Origin: Nephromyces sp. MM_2019
Taxonomy: Eukaryota > Apicomplexa > Aconoidasida > Nephromycida
Length of the DNA: 64,000 nt
Direction: 5' to 3'
Assembly (NCBI GenBank): GCA_015657535.1
Contig: JADHZB010001593.1
Span: 1-64,000, forward strand
Both the position numbers and the translations under genes were made by a program. This document shows positions 24,101-34,475 of the stretch, piece by piece (position 1 is the stretch's first letter; each line of letters starts with the position of its first letter). Below the pieces are notes generated by a model that saw only the letters and a program-made list of their open reading frames with translations, was not told the origin of the DNA and searched no databases.

Positions 24101-27100
24101 ACATTTATGCTGGAATCTCCTCCTTTAGGAAGTTAAAATTCTCTTTCTTTGATGTCTTTTAGTGCTAAAAATGCAATAGTTATGGGTGAGGATGGAGGGA
24201 GAAGAGGGTGGAGAGACAGGAGGAGAGTGGAGGAGGAAACAAGTAGAGAAAGAGACAAGTAGAGGAGGAAACAAGTAGAGCAAGAAAGACTTTTCAGCTA
24301 AAAAACTACAAAAATTTCAGCTCTTTTTGCTGATTTAAAAAAATAATGAGGACACACACACCAACAGACATACCAGAGCTGAAAAAACCTTTCGAATCTC
24401 ACTAAGCTAAGAAAATCATATTTCATCAAACAATGCAATCAAAAAAAAAACCTCAAAACACACGTAACAGCAGTCTGGAAAAAGAAATCTCTCATGACGA
24501 CTACATTAAGCAGGTAATCATATCAGCCAAAAAGCCCCCTATACAAACACACACACTTTTGCCATACACAACAGGATATGATAGATACACTGAAACCTGC
24601 ATATATTGCCTCTTGTAGTAAAGCAAGAACGATAGGTGTACATACACTCTCCCTCCTCACCAGCTCTTTGAAAAAAAAACCTGCTGGAAACCAGATATTC
24701 ATATATTTTCAAGACAACACACAAAAAGCACAATATAGGCACCTAAAAAACATACACAAACTTCAGGAAAACAAACGCAATCAAAGTGCATCAACATTGA
24801 AGACACGTCAAAAACTTTTTCTTAAACATTTTTCGAAATTTTCGCACACATGATGCAGATGAAGAAATGTGTGTATCAAGGCAAATTCTTCGAAAATGTA
24901 ATCTTCAAAACCTGAGCATAAGATTTGGGCATTGTGCGTTGAATGCACTTTATAAAGAAATCAAACACCTCTTCCTTATGCAGCTCGGCAGCACACCTGT
25001 GAAGAACTTGTCCGTACATCAAATACCTAAAAAATATGAAAAAAAAACTTTGAAAAAACGAGAAAGTACTATCAGGAGACACACACAGAAAGTGCTTCAT
25101 CACCAAAGAAGTGCTGCCAAAAGCAAATCAGTATCTGTTAAACAGTGAAGTCGCAGTAAAGCCAATAACACCAAATTCGAAAGTATAGATAATACCATAA
25201 CGCAGCTCTCCTTGAGCAGATTTTTGCAGCTCTTTCAAGATAATTATTATACACACGCTGTGTGGGAATTAAAAAAATTTGACCGCATTCTCTCATGAAT
25301 TTTATCATAGCAAAAAGGCAGAAATTGCTTGAAGAGAAGAAGCGATGAAGAGAAGGGTTTTTTCTGTGGTTTTACGCTTTATAAAACACTTTTAACTAAT
25401 TCATCCTCCTCTATCAAACTTTTCATTAATTACAGCCTCTTTTTCCTGTTTTTCCTGTCATTTTTTGCATTATCTACAGTTTTATCCAATTGAATAGGGA
25501 GCAAAAGGTAAATCAATAAGATGCAGATACAAGGAAAAACTCATTCTTAAGTCTGCTAGTCGTCTTCAATAATCAAAACATCTTAAAAGCATAGGAAAAG
25601 GAGAAAAAAGCAGCTACAAATGCATCAGATTCAAGATAAAATGGAGATTTTTCGCAAAATCCTAAATAAAAAAAAACACAAAACATTTCAATGAAAAGAA
25701 GCTCACAAATTCTCAACCGCACAGCTCTACATTGTGCGAGTAGCTCAGTGATTCAGACAAATTAGCCAGTTTCTACTCATTCTGCATGCGGAATCTATCC
25801 TTCCTCTTCAAAAACACGCATATTTGTGGGTGTACATGCACTCACAGAAGCACCAATGGGGTTGCTAAAAACTACAGTTAATCTCACAGATACTATGATT
25901 TCCTGTAAACTTTCTCCACCAATTCCAAGAAAAAATTCAAAAACACACACGCAAATCGCATAAGACCCTAGTTTATGCATCTTCACGATAAAAACTAGTC
26001 AAAAGTTCAAAAATGAGGATTTTTAAGGCGAATTTACGGCAAAAATCTTCCTTTTGATAAAAAATTGCTTGCAAAAAAAGTTTTTTTTCAACGTATTCAG
26101 GTCAAGAGTAATATAGTACAATACACTAGAAACTGAGAAAAAAAGGCACAAAATAACCCCAACGAGAAGCATACAAAATTTTTCTCTTAAAAGAACAAAA
26201 ATTTCACTTCATCATATTACGGGAAGCTTTTTGTCGAAATCTGCTTTTCTTTTGTTTTTTTTTTAAAATTACATCTTCATACGACGTAAAAAGGAGAAAA
26301 ATAGCCACCTCTCGGGATTTTTGAAGGCATTGTGTCTCCCACTCTTTGGAACTGCAGACATGCTTTCCACAAAAGCCTCCAATTCCTCTCCCTAATGGAA
26401 GAAAACAAAGTCTTTGATAATGCATAAAGAAGCAAAGATGGTAGAGTAGGAAAAAAATGGTGTAGAATACGCTCTTTGTGCTGCTCGCAAATACGTTGTA
26501 CACACATACATACACATAGAGATACATAAATATACGCTTACGCACAGACGCACACAAATGTACAAACATAAAAACACACACGCACATCACGTTTGGCAAA
26601 TGGTATCAATCCCTCTGCAAAAACTCCTTGCTATCTAGAAAATCAATTTTTAGATAGCTTGAAAAAGCATCCAAATCTAATGCAAACTATCCAAAAATCC
26701 CCCCCAAAAATCCCATCTTTACTTACCTTGGATAATTCCTTTACTTAAAAAAAATCATTGAACGGAACGTATGCATTTTATACCGAAAAAAGGAGTCATT
26801 TCAGCAGATATTTACAAGTTTTAAACAATATTTTTTTGGTATATTATAAAATACGAAAAAACACTAGAATTTTAAATTGATAAAACACTGCCGTTTTCTT
26901 CAACACTGTCATCAAAAACGCAGAAAAAACTGCATCAAAGAGCATCAGAAAGATTCAAAACATCCAAGCTTTCGATAATTCTTCACGTGCATTCTGGAGG
27001 CATAACTACCTAAACTTTTAAAACTTAAGGTTCATAAGAGAGCTTTAGATTTCATAATAGTATGCTTGTATAAAGTGAAAGACAACTAATTAATAAGAGA

Positions 27101-28246
27101 AAATGCATCCTCCTCTTTTAAAGAGAAAAACATCAAATTTCATCCACAAATCTCTTCGAAAAATAGATTTTCTACGCAGTAAAGTACGAAATAAAAACAA
27201 AATGTTTATTTTCGAGGTGCTAAATGTACGTATCCTCAGCTGTTCAGCTTGCAGTTTTTACACCAAAAATCCCGCCTTGCTATACGCTCATATTTTTAGT
27301 CGAAAAAACATTCCAGTGAGCATTTCAGATATTATTCCTGCCTCATCCCAAATCAGCTATAATTTTTTTTTCTGCTTCAAGATGGGTGTATTCTTCATCA
27401 TTTAATACTAGTGTTGACCAACAGCAAGACTAAATCATCCTGAAATAAACCTCCGTTAAACTAGCATGCGATAAATAAATTTGCAAAAAAAATCGCAATT
27501 CAAGCTCTTAAAGCTCCCTCTCATCTGCATCTAACAGATCATACCAGCAATCCCTAGCGAGACAGCAGGAGACAATTTCCATATTATTTGAGTAGTGTTT
27601 CAGTATTTCCATTTATTGATTTTTTTTAATTTTTTTCGTAACTCAGACTATGATCAGAGATATTGTCATGTGTGCCCATCAATTATTCAGAGAAGATATA
27701 CATATATTGCCAATATACGTATTATTATCACTTATTATTATTTTCATCAAATATATTATTTAATAAAAAAGATTTTACTTTGCAGGTATCTTACATCTTG
27801 TATGCTTGATATTTTAATAATGAAATTAAATTATGATGAAGAAATTTTTGATTTATTATACCGTTATAATAATCACGCAAAACCATCTGGTGGATGATTT
27901 CCCAATCGATTTTGCTCAAAAAAACCAAAATTCATCACCCTTGATCTACTTGAAAGCAGTAATTTTTAAGTACCTCAGTCTGAGGGGATATAATGAATTT
28001 TTCACCACTTAAAGGATCAATTACGGCAGAGCTCTTATCGGAAGTAACCCATTTCCCTCCCACAAGATTATGTATGTGATGAGGGTTCTTGGCCCCATCC
28101 AAAAGATAGGGGTCACACGAGACGAAGGAAGGCAACGAAGCGGCTTTTAGTGATGAAGCGAAACGGGATGCAAAAGGGTGAATTTTCAGGGAATTCTGGA
28201 CTTTTGGAAGAGATACCGCTAGGTATCTCACAAAGGTGTGTGGCAT
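18170..28246 (-). CDS. P5CDH: Delta-1-pyrroline-5-carboxylate dehydrogenase, plant-type ALDH12 family, ten exons
   Basis: Exons on the minus strand: 28246-27974, 26391-26309, 25026-24912, 24018-23894, 23346-23197, 22760-22648, 22253-22092, 21078-20982, 20220-20154 and 18700-18170. All nine introns are GT-AG and phase-consistent, giving 571 residues against about 555 in plants. The enzyme oxidises pyrroline-5-carboxylate/glutamate semialdehyde to glutamate with NAD, the last step of mitochondrial proline breakdown. The first 40 residues are basic and hydroxylated, like a mitochondrial leader. ALDH12 signatures include FVESMSAVPKSGRHNAFKNP, RYLMYGQ, WPYGPVAVIAPFNFPLEIP, GFDWKILGPD, VAWQCDQDAFAISG, the catalytic SGQKCSAQS (Cys about 344), VNGTTYAGLRARTTGAPQNH and GGGIGSPEAILHTWTCHR. 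The end is uncertain: after CHR the frame runs on 21 codons to a TAG at 18170, but a donor sits exactly there (CACAG then GTTTAT) and the family normally continues with a short conserved tail I could not find. Confidence 0.93.
18715..18790 (-). repeat. Short tandem repeat in the last P5CDH intron
   Basis: Near-copies of GTGTAGGGTGGAGT stand head to tail on the plus strand just upstream (in the gene's sense) of the last exon acceptor at 18701. The opposite strand gives CCACCCTACAC-type words. It explains the His/Thr/Pro-rich reading seen when the last exon frame is extended backwards. Confidence 0.5.
19425..19550. repeat. About four copies of a 24-27 bp TG-rich minisatellite inside P5CDH intron 9
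   Basis: Units alternate between forms with GTGTGTGTGGACTACAGCAT and GTGCGCTAGACTACAATATA, each ending in ACTC or ACGC. Here TG lies on the plus strand, opposite to the host gene's sense strand. This makes it an exception to the orientation seen in the other introns. Confidence 0.7.
22020..23870. repeat. CA dinucleotide runs in P5CDH introns
   Basis: Several runs of ten or more bases of alternating CA occur on the plus strand, for example near 21470, 22020, 22630, 22825, 23780 and 23800. They lie in introns, so the transcript carries TG/UG runs. Many sit within 100 bases of splice sites, as at 22625-22640 next to the donor at 22647. Confidence 0.7.
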
Positions 28247-28317
28247 TGTCAAAGGGAGGGAATAAAAAATAAAGGAAATTTGTTGGTCAGCAGGGAAAGA
28301 GACACAGTATGGGAAGG

Positions 28318-28480
28318 GGGAGGGGCACACACACTATTGAAATAGGAAAGGAAACACACAATATCGAAAGAGGAAAGGAGACACACAATATTGGAAGGGG
28401 AAAACACACACAAAGTCAAACAGGGAAACAACACGCACAACATCAAACGAGGAAAGCACCACAAGATTGGAAGGATATCT
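28318..28480 (-). repeat. 24-27 bp minisatellite upstream of the P5CDH start codon
   Basis: About six units read on the minus strand as variants of TTTCGATATTGTGTGTTTCC plus seven bases. The array begins about 70 bases before the P5CDH ATG at 28246, so it is probably in the 5' untranslated region or promoter. Unit length is a multiple of three or nearly so, which keeps a spurious Cys/Leu/Phe-rich frame open through it. Confidence 0.75.
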
Positions 28481-30292
28481 GAGCCCGCACACTTCAAAGT
28501 ATCAATTGCTAGCGTGGGAAGCTAGGAAGAAGCATCCCACAATGTCAAAAAAGCGGCCCAAGACAAGCTGAAAATGCGGTAATTTAGCTTGTGAGCAATC
28601 TACTGGACATACTCAGTGATGACAGTTTGAAAAAAAGGGCGTGCAATACGCGATTGTACTAGAATAAGATTTTTTTTGGAGTCTTTCCTGCATGTAAGCT
28701 ATGGAGGGCTAAGCCTTTAGGTGATAAGTATTAAAAGCAGGAACATTTTATGTGCTAATGGCTGCCCTTCGCATACTCTGGACTGAGGAGATTAGCGATA
28801 GAGGAAAATGCTAATTAGCTTTACGATAAAGACACCTATTGCATTGCTCTAGGGGACGCACATGAATCCTATGTCTTGCACGCACTTCTTCGTGCTGCAT
28901 TTAAGCGGAAGTGAACTCAGTTGCATTACTTACGGTGCGTACCCTGAAGTGATCACGAGGAGCTGTGATTCGCGCGGCTTATCAGCAGCGCAGCCATCAG
29001 GAAATAGAGTTTAATAAGAAGAATTTCCCATAAAAAAACTTAAAAATTTGCTAGGAATATAAGTAAACACATTCTAAAATGCGGGGTAAAAAACTCCTCC
29101 GAAAAATTCCAGGTCCTAGCAAAGGAAGGGGTCATTTACGCGAGGGCCTTCTTTTACTCGAAAATTGCGGAATAGACAGAGTGAAGGGATATTTAGTGAT
29201 TTATTTCACAGGGACTGCAATAGGTAATGCAGTACTTCTTGCGTTAAGAGAAGCTGTTTCTACATGATAGCCCGATTTTTATCGTAAAGGTTCAGCATCC
29301 ACGCTGAAATTATGTGATAGTACCGTAGTCATTTAATTCATAATTCTTATCTTGAAGCTGCAACAATACAAACCTTACTGCTAAAATATCAGCCAACTTA
29401 ACAAGCCTGCTTGAAACGGAGAAGAGGCGCCAATTTCGCAGGTAGATGCAGTTTTTGCTATATGGCTGTGGTATCTACCAAGAATATTTCTCATGAAACC
29501 TCTAATAACGATGTAGAGACGAAAGTCGAAACTTTGCCTGATACATTGAAGTTCCTTTCAAATCCTGAATCCAGTTATTGAACAGCCAGCTTAATGTAGT
29601 CGATTTCGTAAGCTTATATTGTTTTTTTTGTGCTTCTATGCATGCCTCTAATCTTTGAGAACTTTTGGAAATAAACTTGCGAAACTAATATGGTTAGACC
29701 ACGTCGAAAAGATTCTATCCTGATTCAACTTTGTACTTGACTTAAATTATTCGTTTTAAACTCATCATCTTTTGCTTTTGAAACTATTCATGATAATTTT
29801 CTTTCCAAATTTTTGTAGAGATGTATGCATAGGGATTCCCTTCCCATCTCTAAGCTGACAGTGTAAGGTCTTGAGCCGCTGGATTTTATTACACCTAGGT
29901 GTTGTGATCGCCAAAAATACAGGTATATACAACAATGCTATACTTTGTCCGATAATCAGAAATGCTGAAGCTGCAGAAATTTCGCAAATGCAGACAATTT
30001 TTTATTCAAGAGGGAGTGGGCGTACGTCTTGCATTTCGCTCAAACAGCCCGCACCTCCTAGAAATACAGTGTTTCAAACCGTTTTCTCGGTCGTGTAGCT
30101 TCATAACAGCAACCCCCAGCGGAATATGCAGTATAATTCCCAAGAAAACTTGAAAGGAAAACCGAACTCGTGGCCCTTTTGGTATGCTGTGATACTGCTC
30201 GGGACTCCAACGATACCAAAGCTTTAAAAAAATGTATAAATTATTGTAGGCATAACGAATCGAGAATATGAGTTAGCATCTCTGTAACAGGG

Positions 30293-30541
30293 ATGGGGCT
30301 TCAAACCGCTAACCAGCACAAGGCTCAATGCGACAAAACATTTTTCGTCAAAAAGATTTACTTACTGGCTACCCTTTCTAGTGGACTACATAAACAATAC
30401 CCACGCCAAATGGTACCAGAACTCAGATTTGGCAGCCAGACAGACAAAACGTTTTTAGAAAATGTTTTATTAGCAATTGAGAAAGTGTCAACAAGTAAGC
30501 AACAAGAGCTGGATGAAATGCATAGAGAAGTTGCAGTTTGA
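30293..30541 (+). CDS. Weak candidate exon, charged and helical
   Basis: Not recognised. From an ATG at 30293 the frame runs 82 codons to a TGA at 30539-30541. The second half (ENVLLAIEKVSTSKQQELDE and on) is charged and helix-friendly, unlike most random frames in this AT-rich DNA. No family motif, leader or membrane segment is visible, and no partner exons were found. It could be part of the same plus-strand gene as the terminal exon candidate at 32172. Confidence 0.2.
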   Translation: MGLQTANQHKAQCDKTFFVKKIYLLATLSSGLHKQYPRQMVPELRFGSQTDKTFLENVLLAIEKVSTSKQQELDEMHREVAV

Positions 30542-30756
30542 ACGCTATTGTAAGGCGAAAGATCCCGCCATTATTATTATACTAAGAATCGAGGGCACTG
30601 GCCTGTGTTGCAGCTAAAGAGTCCAAATATGAACTATCTACCCCTTCGTTGTATGGCAACTTCCAACAACCTCACATGACCTGAAAAGTCCTTCATAACT
30701 ATCACGTAGTACTCCCCACGGCAAAGCTTCCACAAAGATGCCATGCCAGTTCAGCT

Positions 30757-30850
30757 GGGGTATGATTACAGGTCACAACAATGAGACGCGGTACCTGTAA
30801 CAGGTTCAATAAAGGTTATAACAATGACGCGTGGTACATGCAACATATTC
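30757..30850. repeat. Two-copy direct repeat of about 46 bp
   Basis: The copies share ACAACAATGAGACGCGGTAC and ATAACAATGACGCGTGGTAC cores, each followed by TGYAACA and TTCAA. They are diverged by roughly a fifth, so the duplication is not recent. No gene or target-site structure is visible around it. Confidence 0.6.
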
Positions 30851-32171
30851 AAGTAAAGTTAACCAACATTTCATCCGCTGGGCGAGGTTCGATCAAAGCT
30901 CGAGAGTGATGCAACACCAAGAAATAACAGAGAAGTGGGTGAAACCTCGTCATCAATGTCGCAATATGTTTTTGATAGCCAACTAGTTAAGTCAAACCTG
31001 TAGAATTAAAACATGCTCCTAATGCAAGAAGGCAGAAAAGCTCTTAAACCTAAGCGGGGTGCGGTCAAAAAAGTGGACCACCAGCAAGACGTTTACAATA
31101 TCACTTCGTAGTTGCTCTATAATTGCTCCTTTTTAACTACATCCTTCAGTGCACAAATGCATCCGCCTATACGTGAAAAAGATTATCATTTATGACCAAA
31201 ATTTAAGCAAGTCATGAAAAGAATCCACCCATTGAGATGATATATAAACTTAAATTATTGAATACACAACTGTTGCCAATACTTGTCAGCACTTCTTCGT
31301 ACTGCCAACACGAAATAGTTAAACTGAAACATCATCATAGGTTTAAGTCATTTAAAACATTCTAACCAGTCCAAAGAAAAAAGGGGTTGAAGTTTCCAGG
31401 TTGTAATTAAGGATCAAACGAAGCCGCTTGAACCTCTGGAGCTAGTGTAACGCTGAAATTAATAATGCAATTTTTACCTGAAATGAATGATGAAAGTATA
31501 ATACCAAGTGCTGTAACATATGTCGAACTAACGACAATGAGCGGCATACCGCATAGCTGCTTCTTGTGACCATGCACGACAGCACCGTTAACTACAGCAC
31601 ACATGGCAGATAACATATAACAATCAGCTCCTCGATGGGAACAGGCGGCATGACATGTACAACTGGAAAATGGCTTAAAAAAAACTCGGTACCTGCAGCA
31701 TCAGCCTCATCAATGGAAAAGGCGACAAAACTTATTTGAGAACACCAAATTTAGAGGGTTTCGCGAAGTGGGCCATGCTCGCCAAAATATGGCCAATATC
31801 GAAAAAGCATTTTTGTGCATATCATACGCTCGGAAATCGGGTCGAATTATAACAAAGTATGTCTATCCGTTACTATGAGAAACCGCGGCATTTATTTCAA
31901 CTAGTACTCGCACTACTTGTACAATTGAAATAGCGAATTCATACTTGCTGAAGGCTTACTAAGAAAGAAGTAAAATAGTCAAAATCAGCTGCTTAGTTGA
32001 TGCGCGTGTAGATTTTTTATTTTTCAATTCCATTATTTAGCAAGGACCAACGTCAAAAACCCATATTTTGTAGTGGATGCTTAAGCATCTCCCCTTCTCC
32101 GCTCCAGTGTGCGTGTATGTATCTGTGTGTCCCCCTCATTCCCCCCAATTGTTATTTTTGATTTGTTACAG

Positions 32172-32254
32172 AATACTGTGAAGCACTCATAACAGATGCC
32201 ACCATCGAGGAACTTCTTACAGTGGACCGTGCTCATCTAACAAAGACTCTGTAA
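32172..32254 (+). CDS. Possible terminal exon of an unidentified plus-strand gene
   Basis: A good pyrimidine tract and acceptor (TTGTTACAG) end at 32171. With one G carried over from an upstream exon (phase 1) the frame reads EYCEALITDATIEELLTVDR then AHLTKTL and a TAA at 32252-32254. The segment is compositionally protein-like and follows a TG-rich stretch (32105-32135) oriented as in the introns of confirmed genes. Upstream exons were not found and the family is unknown. Confidence 0.3.
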
Positions 32255-32529
32255 ACTGTTTGTACTTCCGGGGGTTTTTATAGGCGATATTTTTAAAGAA
32301 TGCAAAAAAACATTAGAGATAGCCAATCAACTTCACAAATAGCTAATTTTAGTGGAGTCTAATAATCTGTTCAGATGAGAATGAAAATGATAATTGACAG
32401 TGATATTCAAGAGAAGAAACTAAGCAATCGGAGAAATATTAACGTCTAAATGCGCAATAATACGGCCGAGTAGGAGGGAAACCAAAGATGAAAATTTTTC
32501 AAAACATATTTTTTTTAATGGCCATTGAA

Positions 32530-32760
32530 ATTACTCATAATGAATTTGTGTGTGGCTGAGAGTGATGGATTTGCTGTGTGTGGCTGAGAGTGATAGATTC
32601 CATGCTTTTTTGTGTGGTCGAAAATGGCCGATCTTGTATGTGTAGCTAAGAATGATGGATTTTGCGCTCTCTGTGGCTGAAAATGATGAATTATCTGTGT
32701 GCGGCCGAAACACACGGATTTATCACCTGTGCATGTGTGCGTAGCTTAGGATGAACTTTA
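32530..32760 (+). repeat. Six-copy minisatellite, unit about 26-34 bp
   Basis: Units are variants of TGTGTGTGGCTGAGAGTGAT followed by GGATT, with length differences between copies (26, 28, 34, 28, 31, 28). The TG-rich strand is plus. The minus-strand frames across it, rich in His/Ser/Thr/Gln, are repeat artefacts. Confidence 0.75.
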
Positions 32761-34475
32761 TTTTTTGTGTACATCTGCAATAGACTACACAATAACTTCA
32801 AATAGCGATTGCATGAACCAGCGGAAACTACAGTGCACTTTTCCTAGTTTCACTTGCTCCAAAGACTGTTGTAAAAATTTCTAAAGGCTCAAAAATAACC
32901 AAGCTCTAGTTGATGACATTTCATTACGCTGCTTCCATCATGGAGCAGCTTCAACCAAGCGAAAAAACATCAATGGCTCGTCAAAAAATCCAGTGTCTCT
33001 TCAATTTCTTGGCACTATTTCCCACCCAGTTTTTCTGAAAAAAACAGCAACACACATAGTGAATCGCCACATCAATTTTCTTGCACAAAAAAGTTTATAC
33101 GAACAGCTTAAAGCATAAATATGCCGAGATATCACCAAATATATACTTTGAGCTTATAAATCTCCAAAGTCCCACTAATTTTCTGGGAGAAACAGACTAG
33201 TATGTTTCCTTAATAGCCCATACAATTATCATCTAAAAATATTGCAATTGCCTGTTCTTTCCAGGCAAAAAACCCGCTTTCTACCGAGTTAAACTATAAT
33301 TATGTGAAATTCATGATTAAATATATAAATGTGAAAAAATAAAAGTTCCCAAAAAATGGATTGACAACAAGAAATTGAATACTTTACAAACCCCAAATAA
33401 CTCAAATTTTTTGATGAAGAAACCAAGCATCGATATACTTTAAGAAAATGGTTTTCAAGAAGTAGAAGTCGGAGATAATAGCAATCACCACACAAACACA
33501 CAGTCATTCATCCAAATAACACACACGTGAAGAACCACGGCTGAAAGAAGATGAACATATATCTATACATATGTCATTAGGTTTCACTACATATCACAAG
33601 GCAAGAAGATGGTTAGCTCCAAAAAAGATTTTTTTCTTGCTCCGCTATTCGCCTCAACATTTATTTTTCGACACTATATTTTGTGCTTTATCTATTGCAT
33701 GTGTGCGTAATGTATAAAAAGTAGTAAAACACATGAAAAATTAAGCACTCCCTCCTAATCACTCCCTTTTTTTCTGATAAAACTATGCTACTCTAGTATA
33801 GACAAATGAATCACTTAAATAATCAGAGACAAGGGGGAGTGTTCTGCACACAACCCTGAGGCTGAGCTTATCAGGAATAACTAAAACGATGAATTTTATA
33901 CTACAAAATAAGTGTGTATCTACGAGTAGCAGGGGCATAACTATGAGGAAGTCCATTTTCACGTAAATTTGTGCCAACTAGCGTGTGCTAAGGCACTTAA
34001 AACAGGTTTTCTCACACTAAATGCGCATACTATACACTACACACACACACAGAGGAAAAGGTGGAAAATGAAGCAATCTAATGCACAGAAAGTAAGGCTC
34101 ATTATATATATCGAGCTTTCGGGAAGTAGTTATTAGAAAGCATTCACGAACTTCCAGATTTCAACACAACATAGTAAGAAAAAACTAAAGCTCACTGCAA
34201 AGATATCTACTACAGGCACGCATACACTAGTACTAAGCTTCACTAATTTAGATTCTGGGTACAGCTTGCTATTGTAAAGACATCCATGACGGACACACAC
34301 TAGTATTAGCATCAAACAAGAAAATCCCCTCTTCATCATAAGAAAAGTATCCAAAAACAGCCAAAATTCCAGGAAAAAACCGCAAATATCAAGAAGCAGC
34401 TCAAACTGCAGAAGGAACTCTTTAACATATCAAATCACTAGCTCTTATGCTTAAGCCTGCTAACTTGGATGATTT

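Larger units (their letters stand above)
28247..34475. other. Between P5CDH and the MORN gene: minisatellites and weak exon candidates
   Basis: No complete gene could be built. It holds a 24-27 bp minisatellite just upstream of the P5CDH start, a two-copy repeat near 30.8 kb and a six-copy repeat at 32.5-32.76 kb. It also holds a possible plus-strand terminal exon at 32172-32254 and short open frames at 29079-29267, 30293-30541 (plus) and 31407-31616 (minus). From about 33.0 to 34.1 kb CA runs reappear in the orientation of the MORN gene, beyond its stop codon. Confidence 0.45.

Noticed and set aside
25735..25800. tRNA-like start (GCGAGTAGCTCAGTGATTCAG)
   Set aside because: The D-stem does not close, there is no TTCGANNC box at the right distance, and it lies in a P5CDH intron.
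30885..30900. B-box-like GGTTCGATC
   Set aside because: Flanking bases cannot form a T-stem and no A-box is upstream.
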